A DNA stretch of 64,000 bases from Pukyongia sp. (GCA_030148705.1 JASBSY010000016.1:1-64000); one strand, 5' to 3'; shown: positions 8,418 to 17,264, numbered from the stretch's first letter. Numbers and translations: made by a program. Notes: a model not told the origin generated them from the sequence alone.

Positions 8418-8449
8418 TTGAATTTCATATTAAAAATATAGTATCTTTG
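8418..8449 (+). promoter_or_regulatory. Bacteroidota-type promoter of rpsP operon
   Basis: TTG at 8418-8420, a 21-nt spacer, and TATCTTTG at 8442-8449. This matches the Bacteroidota sigma-factor consensus TTG-N17-23-TAnnTTTG and lies 47 bp before the rpsP ATG. Confidence 0.75.
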
Positions 8450-8496
8450 CCGTCCTTAATTATAAACGGGGTCGTGTACCTCATAACTTAATTACT

Positions 8497-9081
8497 ATGC
8501 CTGTAAAGATCAGATTGCAACGACACGGAAAAAAAGGAAAACCTTTTTACTGGATCGTAGCGGCCGACAGCCGCGCTAAAAGAGATGGCAAATATCTCGA
8601 AAAATTAGGAACTTATAATCCTAATGTAAACCCAGCAGAAATCAATTTGGATATCGACGGATCGGTACAATGGCTTCAAAACGGAGCGCAACCAACCGAC
8701 ACCGCCAGAGCCATCCTTTCTTACAAAGGAGTGATGATGAAAAAACACCTTGCTGAAGGAGTGAAAAAAGGTGCACATACCGAAGAAGAAGCTGAAGAAA
8801 AATTCAACAAATGGCTTGAAGATAAGGCCGCAGCTGTAGCGAACAAACGCAATAAGCTTGCCGATGCAAAAGCCAAGGAAAGAGCTGAAGCTCTTGAAGC
8901 TGAAAAAGCTGTAAACGAAGCCAGAGCTGCCGAAGCTGCTGCAAGCGAAGAGGTTGCTGAAGATACGGCTGAAGAAGCTCAGACTGAAGCCGCAACTGAA
9001 GAAGCTGCAACTGAAGAAGCTGCAACTGAAGAAGCTGCAACTGAAGAAGTTACTGCTGAAGCTTCGAAAGAAGAAGAGTAA
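8497..9081 (+). CDS. rpsP: 30S ribosomal protein S16 with acidic tail
   Basis: S16 of the small subunit; the core (about residues 1-85, beginning MPVKIRLQRHGKKGKPFYWI) is standard. The protein is 194 aa because of a long, low-complexity C-terminal extension rich in Ala, Glu and Lys. It ends in four to five copies of a pentapeptide ATEEA encoded by a 15-bp tandem repeat (about 8988-9050). Extended S16 tails are known in Bacteroidota, but the exact repeat number is likely variable. It is first gene of the rpsP-rimM-trmN6 operon, consistent with the usual S16/RimM coupling. Confidence 0.95.
   Translation: MPVKIRLQRHGKKGKPFYWIVAADSRAKRDGKYLEKLGTYNPNVNPAEINLDIDGSVQWLQNGAQPTDTARAILSYKGVMMKKHLAEGVKKGAHTEEEAEEKFNKWLEDKAAAVANKRNKLADAKAKERAEALEAEKAVNEARAAEAAASEEVAEDTAEEAQTEAATEEAATEEAATEEAATEEVTAEASKEEE
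8988..9050 (+). repeat. 15-bp coding repeat in rpsP tail
   Basis: Near-perfect copies of GCAACTGAAGAAGCT encode repeated ATEEA in the disordered tail of S16. The unit length is a multiple of three, so copy-number change would keep the frame. Confidence 0.85.
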
Positions 9082-9092
9082 TTTTTTAGACG

Positions 9093-9617
9093 ATGCAAAA
9101 GAAGGATTGTTTCTTCGTTGGCAAAATCGTTAAAAAATATAGTTTTAAAGGGGAACTGCTGGTAAAATTAGATACCGACGACCCCGAAGAATTTCTTGAA
9201 ATGGAATCGGTTTTTGTCGAACAAGGCAAAAATTTGATTCCATTTTTTATTGAATCGCTTTCCCTTCATAAATCCAGCCTTCTAAGGGTAAAATTCGAGG
9301 AGGTGGAGACCGAGGCAGACGCCAATCAATTGCTGGGCTCCGAATTATTCATGCCTTTGAACCTGCTGCCACCCCTTAGCGGTAAGAAGTTCTATTATCA
9401 CGAAATAATCGGTTTCGAAGCCATTGATGTAAACTTCGGCAGGCTTGGAATCGTCCGGGGAGTGAACGATACCACTGCCCAGCATCTCTTCGAGATCGAT
9501 CACAAAGGCAAAGAAGTACTGATCCCGGTAAACGACGATATCATCAAAAACGTGGATCGCGAGAAAAAAATACTACAGCTCCAGGCCCCGGAAGGACTCA
9601 TCGAATTATACCTCTGA
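9093..9617 (+). CDS. rimM: Ribosome maturation factor RimM
   Basis: 16S rRNA processing and 30S assembly factor that binds S19 in the subunit head, 174 aa, the family's usual length. It shows an N-terminal RimM beta-barrel (FFVGKIVKKYSFKGELLVK, residues 7-25) and a C-terminal PRC-barrel-like domain beginning at YYHEIIGFEA. It starts 11 bp after rpsP, and its stop overlaps the start of trmN6 by one base (TGATG), indicating translational coupling. Confidence 0.95.
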   Translation: MQKKDCFFVGKIVKKYSFKGELLVKLDTDDPEEFLEMESVFVEQGKNLIPFFIESLSLHKSSLLRVKFEEVETEADANQLLGSELFMPLNLLPPLSGKKFYYHEIIGFEAIDVNFGRLGIVRGVNDTTAQHLFEIDHKGKEVLIPVNDDIIKNVDREKKILQLQAPEGLIELYL

Positions 9618-10351
9618 TGTCGCAGCCCTTCCATTTCAAGCAATTTTCCGTAGAACAGGATCGCTGCGCCATGAAGATAGGCACAGACGGAGTACTCCTG
9701 GGAGCATGGGCAACCATCCCTTCAGCTTGCTTTTCCATCCTCGACATAGGAGCCGGAACCGGCCTTATCGCCCTGCAATTGGCGCAACGCAGTAATGCCG
9801 AACTCATCGACGCCCTGGAAATAGACGAATCGGCCTACGAACAATGCGTAGAGAATTTTGAGAACTCACCCTGGGGCGACAGACTGTTCTGTTATCACGC
9901 AGGTTTCGATGAATTTTTGGAAGAGATGGAAGAGGAACGCTACGACCTAATCGTTTCCAATCCGCCATTCTATTCGGAAGATCATAAAAGTGAGGACAAG
10001 GCCCGGGATACCGCTCGTTTTAACCATGCATTGCCTTTCGAACTTCTATTGGACGGGGTGTCTCAACTCCTGGCCGATGACGGTAACTTTGCTACCATCC
10101 TCCCCAGAAAAGAAGAGGAACAGTTTATTTCCATGGCAGCCGAAAGAAATCTCTTCCCAATAAGGATCTGCCGCGTAAAAGGTACAGACCTTCCCAATCG
10201 TGGAAAGGAGGCCGGGGAAAAAAGAAGCCTGATGGAGTTTTCTTTCGGAAGCTCAGTGCCGGAAATTACGCAACTCACCATTGAAAAGGAGCGTCACAAC
10301 TATTCCAACGAGTATAAAAAACTGGTAGAAGATTTCTATCTAAAATTATAA
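9617..10351 (+). CDS. trmN6: tRNA1(Val) (adenine(37)-N6)-methyltransferase
   Basis: Class I SAM-dependent methyltransferase, 244 aa. The SAM-binding motif DIGAGTG is at 43-49 and the catalytic NPPF of N6-adenine methyltransferases at 115-118. This order and the N-terminal FKQFSVEQD...KIGTDGVLLGAW segment are typical of YfiC/TrmN6, which makes m6A37 in tRNA1(Val). It is coupled to rimM. Its 3' end overlaps the convergent permease gene by 6 bp. Another N6-adenine substrate cannot be excluded from sequence alone. Confidence 0.88.
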   Translation: MSQPFHFKQFSVEQDRCAMKIGTDGVLLGAWATIPSACFSILDIGAGTGLIALQLAQRSNAELIDALEIDESAYEQCVENFENSPWGDRLFCYHAGFDEFLEEMEEERYDLIVSNPPFYSEDHKSEDKARDTARFNHALPFELLLDGVSQLLADDGNFATILPRKEEEQFISMAAERNLFPIRICRVKGTDLPNRGKEAGEKRSLMEFSFGSSVPEITQLTIEKERHNYSNEYKKLVEDFYLKL

Positions 10352-11656
10352 GCGCCTGTTTTTATTCCAGTTCATAAGAATATAGAAGGGTATCCCGGTC
10401 ATCAATAACAGGAATCCATAGAAAACCGTATCCCGCCCCGAACCGTAAATCGCCCATAAGGAATAGGCCATTCCCAGGCCGCCCAGCGCCAGCGTTTTTA
10501 CCCAATTATCAACATTGATGCGTTTCTCTATCAGAACCAGGATATAGGCAGCAGACACAAACAGATAGGGTATTAAATTGGCAAAAACCGTTATCTCTAT
10601 GATAATCCTGAACTGGTCTACCAGCCCTTCAGTAAAATTCATCAGCATTACCACAGTAGACAGCAAACTTCCAATTATCAGTCCGAATATCGGCGCACCT
10701 TTCTTATTCTCTCTTTTGAAGATCTTCGGAAAGAGATCATCCTTAGCCGTAGCCATAGGAACCTGCGCCATAACCAGGATCCACCCGTTTAGCACTCCCA
10801 GACCCGAAATAATTACCCCCACGGCCACAAAATAACCCCCGAATTCTCCCCCTATCAGCCTGGCCGCCTCGGCAAAAGGCGCAGCCGATGTCTTTAGTAT
10901 GTCCACCGGTAATATCCCAAACAAGACAACGGTACCCAGCATATAGACTGCAGCAGTAAAAACAGCTCCCAGCATCGTGGCCCTGGGCACTGTGCGTTCC
11001 GGGTCCTTTACGCTTGCTGCGGGGATGGTGGCACACTCTATCCCCAGGAATGCGTAAAGCGTGAGTGTGGCCACCATCGGGATGGCTTCGAAAGTACTTT
11101 CCCCGGTTAGGTTGAAAGCAGGGAAATTGGCACTGTTAAAAAAGAAAAGTCCCGCCACTATCACGAACAACAAAGGCAGGATCTTTAACACCGTGGTGAC
11201 GACCTGCACCTTACCCGAGGTCCTGATTCCCCTTGTATTTATCCAGGTAAAAAACCAGATCAGTAATAGCGCACAGCTTACCGATAACAATGGATCTGTT
11301 GAAAGCCCCGGAAAAAAGAAACTCAAGGCTCCAATTATGGCGATGGCAATTGCACCGTTCCCCACCCAACATGAGATCCAATACCCCCATGCCACCAGAA
11401 ACCCGATAAAATCCCCAAAGCCGGCACGGGCATAGGTGTACGGACCCCCACTCTTATTTACGATAATCTTGCTGAAATTGCTGAATATCTTTGCGAGGAT
11501 CAAAGCCCCCGTCGCTGTAAAAAACCATCCTAATAAGCTAATACTTCCATATGCAGATAAGGCGGCGGGTAGCACAAAAATTCCAACTCCGATCATATTC
11601 CCAACTACCAAAGAAGTAGTTGTGATCAGCCCGATCTTCTGCGTTTTACTACCCAT
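10346..11656 (-). CDS. APC family amino acid permease
   Basis: Inner-membrane secondary transporter of 436 aa with about 12 hydrophobic segments. The start of TM1 carries the APC-fold pattern GNMIGVGIFVLP (residues 19-30), and GGPYTYARAGFG (about 70-81) matches the AdiC/YjeM-type branch of amino acid/polyamine antiporters. The substrate cannot be assigned; arginine/agmatine-type exchange or general amino acid uptake are both possible. It is a single gene, convergent with trmN6 and divergent from the Rieske oxygenase. Confidence 0.85.
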   Translation of the reverse strand: MGSKTQKIGLITTTSLVVGNMIGVGIFVLPAALSAYGSISLLGWFFTATGALILAKIFSNFSKIIVNKSGGPYTYARAGFGDFIGFLVAWGYWISCWVGNGAIAIAIIGALSFFFPGLSTDPLLSVSCALLLIWFFTWINTRGIRTSGKVQVVTTVLKILPLLFVIVAGLFFFNSANFPAFNLTGESTFEAIPMVATLTLYAFLGIECATIPAASVKDPERTVPRATMLGAVFTAAVYMLGTVVLFGILPVDILKTSAAPFAEAARLIGGEFGGYFVAVGVIISGLGVLNGWILVMAQVPMATAKDDLFPKIFKRENKKGAPIFGLIIGSLLSTVVMLMNFTEGLVDQFRIIIEITVFANLIPYLFVSAAYILVLIEKRINVDNWVKTLALGGLGMAYSLWAIYGSGRDTVFYGFLLLMTGIPFYILMNWNKNRRL

Positions 11657-11730
11657 GAATTGTCTCGTATAACATAATTACCGATTAAATACTTACTTTA
11701 GAGGAAGTTAAATATACAGCTATTAAGCAG

Positions 11731-12819
11731 ATGCAGTACAAATTCTTTATCGATCCCGATATTTCGAAAGCGGAAACCCTACCGGCGTCATTTTATAGGG
11801 ACAACGAGATCTTTGAAGCAATCAGAGAAAAAGTCTTTCTTAAATCATGGCAATGGATTGGCGATGAATCTCTGGTGCCACTATCTCAAAGCGTTTACCC
11901 CCTGGTGCTTCTCGATGGATTTCTTACCGAACCCTTGCTGCTTACGAGGACTGAGGACGACACTATCTCCTGTATGACGAATGTTTGTACCCATCGCGGG
12001 AATCTGGTGGTACAGCACGGGGGAAAGGCTTCCAAACTGGTATGCGGTTACCACGGAAGACGCTTCAATCTGCAGGGAAAATTTTTAAGCATGCCCGAAT
12101 TCGAGGCCACCCAAGATTTCCCAAGGCCCTGCGACGACCTGCACAAGTTTCCACTGGAGAAATGGGGTCCCATGCTATTTATCGGTCTTAATCCCGAACT
12201 CGATTTCAGTAAAATAATCGACAAGATGGACGAAAGAGTGGGATTTCTTCCTCTTGATAAATTTAAATTCGATGCTACCTTGTCTAAGGACTTTCTGGTT
12301 CACGCGCACTGGGCACTTTACTGTGACAACTATCTGGAAGGATTTCACATCCCCTTCGTGCACGAATCCCTCAACGAAACCCTGGATTACGGACAATATC
12401 GCACAGAGATCTACGACTATTGCAACCTGCAAATAGGATATACGGACGAAGCCACAGAAGTTTTCGACCTGCCGGCAGGCCATCCTGATCACGGGAAAAA
12501 AGTAGCCGCTTATTATTACTGGGTGTTCCCTAATATGATGTTTAACTTCTATCCATGGGGACTTTCGGTGAATATCGTAAAACCACTTTCAGTAAACCGA
12601 ACCAAGATATCCTTCATTTCCTACGTATACGATGAATCTAAACTTGATAAAGGCGCCGGGAGTTCGCTGGAAAAGGTTGAGCGGGAAGATGAATTTGTCG
12701 TGGAAAACGTGCAAAAAGGGGTCAACTCTTCGTTTTACAAAGCAGGGCGCTTCTCTCCCACACGCGAAAAGGGGGTACACCACTTTCACCGGCTGCTCGC
12801 CGAATTCCTTTCAAAATAG
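11731..12819 (+). CDS. Rieske-type ring-hydroxylating oxygenase, alpha subunit
   Basis: Oxygenase component of 362 aa. Rieske 2Fe-2S ligands are C86-x-H88 (CTHRG) and C105-x2-H108 (CGYHGRRF). The mononuclear iron site is N200-x2-E203-x2-H206-x4-H211, and a C-terminal acidic/VQxG segment (DEFVVENVQKGV) is also typical. No beta subunit or dedicated reductase is adjacent. The ferredoxin and ferredoxin-NADP reductase at 15.1-17.0 kb could be the electron donors, but this is inference. The substrate is unknown; stand-alone alpha subunits of this kind include choline/carnitine-type and aromatic-acid oxygenases. Confidence 0.88.
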   Translation: MQYKFFIDPDISKAETLPASFYRDNEIFEAIREKVFLKSWQWIGDESLVPLSQSVYPLVLLDGFLTEPLLLTRTEDDTISCMTNVCTHRGNLVVQHGGKASKLVCGYHGRRFNLQGKFLSMPEFEATQDFPRPCDDLHKFPLEKWGPMLFIGLNPELDFSKIIDKMDERVGFLPLDKFKFDATLSKDFLVHAHWALYCDNYLEGFHIPFVHESLNETLDYGQYRTEIYDYCNLQIGYTDEATEVFDLPAGHPDHGKKVAAYYYWVFPNMMFNFYPWGLSVNIVKPLSVNRTKISFISYVYDESKLDKGAGSSLEKVEREDEFVVENVQKGVNSSFYKAGRFSPTREKGVHHFHRLLAEFLSK

Positions 12820-12876
12820 CAGGTAATTTTTATAGAAAGATTTGGATGTAATAAGCGGTTTTTCACAGGCAATCCC

Positions 12877-12884
12877 TAAATTTG
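12877..12884 (+). promoter_or_regulatory. Candidate -7 element of acyl-CoA dehydrogenase gene
   Basis: TAAATTTG lies 21 bp before the ATG and matches TAnnTTTG. A properly spaced TTG is not obvious. Confidence 0.4.
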
Positions 12885-12905
12885 TGCTTCAAAATTTAAA
12901 TCCAG

Positions 12906-14084
12906 ATGAAACCCGATCTATTCGAATCTCCCGACTACTACAACATTGACGAGCTGTTAACCGAAGAACACAAACTAATTCGTTCGGCGGCCCGCGAGTG
13001 GGTTAAACGAGACGTATCCCCCATCATAGAAGAAGCCGCACAAAAGGCCGAATTTCCGAAATCCATAATTCCAGGACTTGCGGAAATTGGCGCATTCGGA
13101 CCCTATATTCCCGAGGAATACGGGGGTGCAGGCCTGGACCAGATATCCTACGGCTTGATCATGCAGGAAATAGAACGCGGCGACAGCGGGGTTCGCTCAA
13201 CAGCCTCGGTTCAGTCTTCCCTGGTAATGTATCCAATCTGGAAATACGGTACAGAGGAACAACGCAAGAAATTTCTTCCTAAACTGGCCACCGGCGAATG
13301 GATGGGATCTTTCGGACTTACTGAGCCGGATTTCGGCAGCAATCCCGCCGGTATGGTTACAAATTTCAAGGACAAAGGAGATCATTATCTGCTGAACGGA
13401 GCAAAACTGTGGATCTCTAATTCGCCATTTTGCGACGTAGCGGTAGTTTGGGCTAAAGATGAAGAAGGTAGAATACACGGACTGTTGGTAGAACGGGGAA
13501 TGGAAGGATTCAGCACCCCGGAAACACACAATAAATGGTCCCTGCGTGCTTCAGCAACCGGCGAACTTATCTTTCAGGACGTCAAAGTTCCCAAGGAAAA
13601 CCTGTTGCCGAATAAATCCGGCCTGGGTGCTCCTCTGGGTTGTTTAGACTCGGCTCGCTATGGTATCGCCTGGGGAACTATTGGTGCTGCCATGGACTGT
13701 TACGATACCGCCTTGCGTTATGCCAAAGAGCGAATCCAATTTGGAAAACCTATTGCAGCCTTCCAGCTTCAGCAAAAGAAGTTAGCCGAAATGATAACCG
13801 AGATCACCAAGGCACAACTTCTGGCCTATCGCCTGGGGCAGCTTAAAAATGAGGATAAGGCCAGTTCGGCCCAGATCTCCATGGCTAAAAGAAACAACGT
13901 GGACATGGCGCTTAAGATAGCTCGAGAAGCCCGGCAAATACTTGGCGGGATGGGTATTACCGGCGAATACAGCATCATGAGGCATATGATGAACCTGGAA
14001 AGTGTGATTACGTACGAAGGCACCCACGACATCCACCTGCTTATTACCGGCCTGGATATTACCGGCCATAACGCTTTTAAATAA
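12906..14084 (+). CDS. gcdH: Acyl-CoA dehydrogenase, glutaryl-CoA dehydrogenase type
   Basis: FAD-dependent acyl-CoA dehydrogenase, 392 aa. The C-terminal signature TYEGTHDIH, whose Glu is the catalytic base, and the segment RSTASVQSSLVM are characteristic of glutaryl-CoA dehydrogenases. These oxidise and decarboxylate glutaryl-CoA to crotonyl-CoA in lysine/tryptophan breakdown. Flavin-contact segments FGLTEPDFGS and WISNSPF are in place. It is a single gene with a strong terminator. In Flavobacteria such genes are often simply annotated as acyl-CoA dehydrogenase, so the substrate remains probable rather than proven. Confidence 0.85.
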   Translation: MKPDLFESPDYYNIDELLTEEHKLIRSAAREWVKRDVSPIIEEAAQKAEFPKSIIPGLAEIGAFGPYIPEEYGGAGLDQISYGLIMQEIERGDSGVRSTASVQSSLVMYPIWKYGTEEQRKKFLPKLATGEWMGSFGLTEPDFGSNPAGMVTNFKDKGDHYLLNGAKLWISNSPFCDVAVVWAKDEEGRIHGLLVERGMEGFSTPETHNKWSLRASATGELIFQDVKVPKENLLPNKSGLGAPLGCLDSARYGIAWGTIGAAMDCYDTALRYAKERIQFGKPIAAFQLQQKKLAEMITEITKAQLLAYRLGQLKNEDKASSAQISMAKRNNVDMALKIAREARQILGGMGITGEYSIMRHMMNLESVITYEGTHDIHLLITGLDITGHNAFK

Positions 14085-14103
14085 GCCGATGATCATATTG
14101 AAT

Positions 14104-14130
14104 AGGCTTCCTTCGGGAAGCCTTTTTTAT
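14104..14130 (+). terminator. Intrinsic terminator after gcdH
   Basis: Perfect stem AGGCTTCC-TTC-GGGAAGCCT-type hairpin followed by TTTTTTAT, 20 bp after the gcdH stop. Confidence 0.9.
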
Positions 14131-14182
14131 TTGTGAATTTGATGAAGTTAATGCAAGTTGTATCTTGGGCAAAAGTACGTGC

Positions 14183-15082
14183 ATGTCTTCGAGAAAACGA
14201 TTTACAAACGCCTATAAGAACGCGCGAAGGATCTCCTTCGATGATACTTCCAAATTTATCATCTTTAGTGATTGCCACAGGGGAGATAACAGTTTCGCCG
14301 ACGATTTCGCCAATAATCGCAACACCTACTTCCACGCCTTAAAACACTATTACCAGGAAGGTTTCACTTATTGCGAGCTGGGTGATGGGGACGAATTATG
14401 GGAAAACCGGGATTTTAAATCCATCTTCGAAGCACATGAGAACGTATATCAGCTTATGAAGAAGTTCTACGAACAGGGTCGGCTGTACCGCGTTCTCGGC
14501 AATCACGATATGGTTTATAAAAATGAACGCTTCGTGAAAAAGCAGCTTAGCAGTTATTTTGATAAAGTGAATGGGGTGGATGTTCCCTTGTTTCCCGGAA
14601 TCAGTTTCTCGGAAGGAATTATCCTAAAACACGACCACAGCGGACAGGAGATTTTCCTTATTCACGGCCACCAGGCCGATTTTATGAACTACGTAGGCTG
14701 GAAGATAAACAGGTTTATGGTGCGCATACTTTGGCGGCAGCTGCAGATATTCGGCATTGGCGATCCCACCAGCCCTGCCCGGAATTACAGTGAACTGAAA
14801 AAGGTGGAACGTCGTACCAAGAAATGGATCATCGAGAACGACAATATTTTTACCATTACCGGGCACACTCACAGGCCCCGTTTTCCCGAACCCGGAGATA
14901 TTGCCTATTTCAACGACGGAAGTTGTGTACATCCAAGGTCCATAACCGGGATTGAAATTGAAAAGGGGAAAATTTCGCTTATCAAGTGGCATATTACCAC
15001 TAACGATGACGGGGTACTTACAGTGAGCAGGCGATTACTCGAAGGGCCGGAAAAACTTATCGATTACAAGCTTACCGATTAA
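14183..15082 (+). CDS. Calcineurin-like metallophosphoesterase
   Basis: Metallophosphoesterase of about 299 aa with all motif blocks: FSDCHRGD, GDGDELWE, GNHD, IHGHQADF and GHTHRPRF. It resembles the LpxH/YbbF-like (UDP-2,3-diacylglucosamine hydrolase) group, but the final CxH/GHTH spacing and the longer N-terminus make it a paralogue of unknown substrate. The open frame extends to a TTG at 14165; the ATG at 14183 (MSSRKRF) is preferred. It is on the same strand as gcdH but separated from it by a terminator. Confidence 0.85.
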   Translation: MSSRKRFTNAYKNARRISFDDTSKFIIFSDCHRGDNSFADDFANNRNTYFHALKHYYQEGFTYCELGDGDELWENRDFKSIFEAHENVYQLMKKFYEQGRLYRVLGNHDMVYKNERFVKKQLSSYFDKVNGVDVPLFPGISFSEGIILKHDHSGQEIFLIHGHQADFMNYVGWKINRFMVRILWRQLQIFGIGDPTSPARNYSELKKVERRTKKWIIENDNIFTITGHTHRPRFPEPGDIAYFNDGSCVHPRSITGIEIEKGKISLIKWHITTNDDGVLTVSRRLLEGPEKLIDYKLTD

Positions 15083-15086
15083 AATA

Positions 15087-15446
15087 TCAGCTTTCGGGAG
15101 CCAATTCTACTTTTAAGCCCTCCAGTTCCGGGTTTAGGTGGATCTGACAACCAAGTCTGCTGTTGTCTTTCACATAAAATGCTTCAGCAAGCATAGCTTC
15201 TTCCTCATCGCTTCTTTCAGAAAGCTCATGATCACTTAACACATAGCACTGACAGGATGCACACATTGCCATCCCCCCACAGACGCCTATGGTTCCTTCA
15301 GGAGCCAATTCATAGGAACGGACAAGTTCCATCACATTCATATTCATATCGATGGGAGCCTCGATCGTATGTTCCACGCCCTCCCTGTCGATTATGGTTA
15401 CTTTAATATCCTGTTTCAAGCTTTTTATTTTTGGAATTAAACTCAA
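15087..15446 (-). CDS. 2Fe-2S ferredoxin (adrenodoxin-type)
   Basis: Small electron carrier with ligands C-x5-C-x2-C (in CGGMAMCASC) and a fourth Cys in RLGCQIHL, the pattern of adrenodoxin/Isc ferredoxins. The frame opens at a TTG at 15446; a second TTG at 15419 would give MKQDIKVTII, which matches the usual family start better, so true length is 110-119 aa. There is no ATG upstream in frame. Separated by repeat island II lie a ferredoxin-NADP reductase, a NifU-domain protein and Mrp/ApbC on the same strand, so it probably serves Fe-S assembly or oxygenase reduction. Confidence 0.88.
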   Translation of the reverse strand: MSLIPKIKSLKQDIKVTIIDREGVEHTIEAPIDMNMNVMELVRSYELAPEGTIGVCGGMAMCASCQCYVLSDHELSERSDEEEAMLAEAFYVKDNSRLGCQIHLNPELEGLKVELAPES

Positions 15447-15915
15447 TTCCCCACTAACTCTTCACTACAACCACTTCTCGATACTTTCCTGCTCTGCAGG
15501 AACATCCGCCAGATTTATCACGTACTACCTGAGGCGGACAGGCTCGAAGTGACAGCTTCCACTTCCACTTCTCGATACTAATATGAAGTAGCTCTCGCAC
15601 TTCATATTCACTCGAAGTGACAATTTCCCCTGTCCGCCGAAGCGCAAGCGTAGGCGGAGGCTTCAGGCTTCCAACTTCAGGCTCACTACTCACCACTCAC
15701 TATTCACCCATCAATCCGGTGATTTCGATACACTCCCACTTTGCGGGACCACTCAATCACTTCGTTTACAACTTTTGACTTCTGACTTCCGGCTTCCCAC
15801 GTCCGCCGAAGCTCTTCAGCCGCCGTAGCCAAGCTACTGTGGCGAAGGTGGCCTGCGAAGGCGGGCCGACTTCCGGCTCACCCTTCACCCTTCACCCTTC
15901 ATCGACTTTAGTCTC
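15447..15915. repeat. Composite intergenic repeat island II
   Basis: A 470-bp gene-free stretch between ferredoxin and ferredoxin reductase genes. It holds module P2 at 15502-15560, a complete P1 palindrome at 15566-15619, two versions of the GC-rich P3 module (15629-15662 and 15798-15870), module P4 at 15714-15765, and heptad TCAC arrays at 15681-15710 and 15876-15902. Module identity with island I (1000-1652) is high but the order differs, which indicates modular duplication or rearrangement. No coding potential is seen. Confidence 0.8.
15566..15619. repeat. 54-bp imperfect palindrome (P1 module)
   Basis: CACTTCTCGATACTAATATG...CATATTCACTCGAAGTG: outer arms CACTTC-CGA / TCG-AAGTG and inner arms ATATGAAGT / ACTTCATAT around the 9-nt loop AGCTCTCGC. 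A 27-bp core copy with one loop difference lies at 1438-1464. It resembles the short palindromic repeats scattered between genes in many Flavobacteriaceae. Confidence 0.8.
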
Positions 15916-16968
15916 CTAATCAATCGACTTTATCACCGCCTTAGGGGCTTCTTTTTTGCTGCCGTCGAATCCTTCTACCCCCCCAACGGTGGTATATTTC
16001 ATAACATAACGCTTGTCGGGATGAATGCGTTGGTACGCACTCTGGCACATCAGGGTAGCTTCATGAAACCCGCATAGGATCAATTTAAGTTTTCCCGGGT
16101 AAGTATTTACGTCCCCTATCGCGTATATGCCCGGAATATTGGTTTGGTAGTCCAGGGCATTATTCACTTTAATGGCATTTTTCTCTATTTCAAGCCCCCA
16201 GTCGGCTATGGGCCCCAGTTTTGGAGCAAGACCAAAAAGCGGTATAAAATGGTCGCATTTTCGGTTGAAGACCTCTGCACCTCGTTTTACGGAAACTCCT
16301 TCAACCTTATTCTCACCAACTATATCGACTACTTCGGCCGGGGTAATAAGTTCGATTTTTCCCGAATTTTTGAGTTCCTGCACCTTTTCAACGCTGTCCA
16401 ATGCTCCCCTGAATTCATTCCGACGGTGAATTAGGGTAACACTCTTGGCGATATCGGTTAAAAAGATACTCCAGTCAAGGGCCGAATCCCCGCCACCGGC
16501 GATTACAACCTCTTTATTCCTGTATAACTCCGGGTCTCTGATGATATACTCAACCCCCTTGTCTTCATATTCGGCAATTCCGGTAATGGGCGGTTTGCGC
16601 GGCTCGAAACTTCCCAGTCCCCCGGCGATCGCAACTATCGGCGCTTGATGTTTAGTGCCTTTATTCGTAGTTACCAAAAAGCTGCCGTCATCAAGTTTTT
16701 CAATGGTCTCTGCCCGCTCTCCCAGGGTAAACCCGGGCTGGAAAGGCTCGATCTGTTTCATGAGGTTATCCACCAATTCTCCGGCAAGAATCTCCGGAAA
16801 AGCAGGAATATCGTAGATTGGCTTTTTAGGGTATATTTCGGAACACTGCCCACCTGCCTGTGGCAGTGCGTCGATGAGGTGACATCTCAACTTTAATAAT
16901 CCGGCTTCAAAAACGGCAAAAAGCCCCGTGGGGCCAGCGCCAATAATTAATATATCTGTCTTAATCAT
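15916..16968 (-). CDS. Ferredoxin-NADP reductase, thioredoxin-reductase-like type
   Basis: FAD/NAD(P)-dependent oxidoreductase of 350 aa, the length of YumC-type ferredoxin-NADP+ reductases. The FAD dinucleotide site GAGPTGLF is at the N-terminus and the NADP site GGGDSALD in the middle. The CxxC redox pair of true thioredoxin reductases is absent, supporting ferredoxin as partner. The C-terminal segment GDVNTYPGKLKLILCGFHEA is typical. It lies on the same strand as the 2Fe-2S ferredoxin and the NifU/ApbC pair, giving a likely electron-supply chain for iron-sulfur assembly. Confidence 0.9.
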   Translation of the reverse strand: MIKTDILIIGAGPTGLFAVFEAGLLKLRCHLIDALPQAGGQCSEIYPKKPIYDIPAFPEILAGELVDNLMKQIEPFQPGFTLGERAETIEKLDDGSFLVTTNKGTKHQAPIVAIAGGLGSFEPRKPPITGIAEYEDKGVEYIIRDPELYRNKEVVIAGGGDSALDWSIFLTDIAKSVTLIHRRNEFRGALDSVEKVQELKNSGKIELITPAEVVDIVGENKVEGVSVKRGAEVFNRKCDHFIPLFGLAPKLGPIADWGLEIEKNAIKVNNALDYQTNIPGIYAIGDVNTYPGKLKLILCGFHEATLMCQSAYQRIHPDKRYVMKYTTVGGVEGFDGSKKEAPKAVIKSID

Positions 16969-17024
16969 TTATTTCAAGACTATTTGTTCGGGGCACATTT
17001 ACTTTTTAACTTCAACTTCCATCT

Positions 17025-17264
17025 TTAAACACTCAGCACAGATTCGATCTGCGGGGCGTGTTTCTTGATGGTCATCTCCACACCACTTTTAAGGGTCATT
17101 TGATTCACCGTACAACCCACACAGGCACCTTGCAATTGAACTTTTACAATTTTGCCCTCGTCGATCGAAATCAGAGAAATATCCCCGCCGTCGCTCTGTA
17201 GAAAAGGACGTATCTCTTCCAATGCGATCTCAACCTTTGATAATAATTCCTGCTCTGTCATCAT
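17025..17264 (-). CDS. NifU C-terminal domain protein (Fe-S scaffold)
   Basis: Single-domain NifU/Nfu protein of 79 aa when started at the ATG at 17264. That start overlaps the apbC stop in an ATGA arrangement, which argues for translational coupling. The cluster-binding motif CVGC is in QGACVGCTVNQMTL. The upstream extension to 17285 would run into apbC and is not needed. Such proteins carry and transfer 4Fe-4S or 2Fe-2S clusters; pairing with Mrp/ApbC directly supports a carrier module for iron-sulfur delivery. Confidence 0.92.
   Translation of the reverse strand: MMTEQELLSKVEIALEEIRPFLQSDGGDISLISIDEGKIVKVQLQGACVGCTVNQMTLKSGVEMTIKKHAPQIESVLSV

Noticed and set aside
8804-9040. 78-aa Leu/Gln-rich minus-strand frame
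   Set aside because: It is a shadow of the Ala/Glu repeat region of rpsP; composition follows directly from the repeat.
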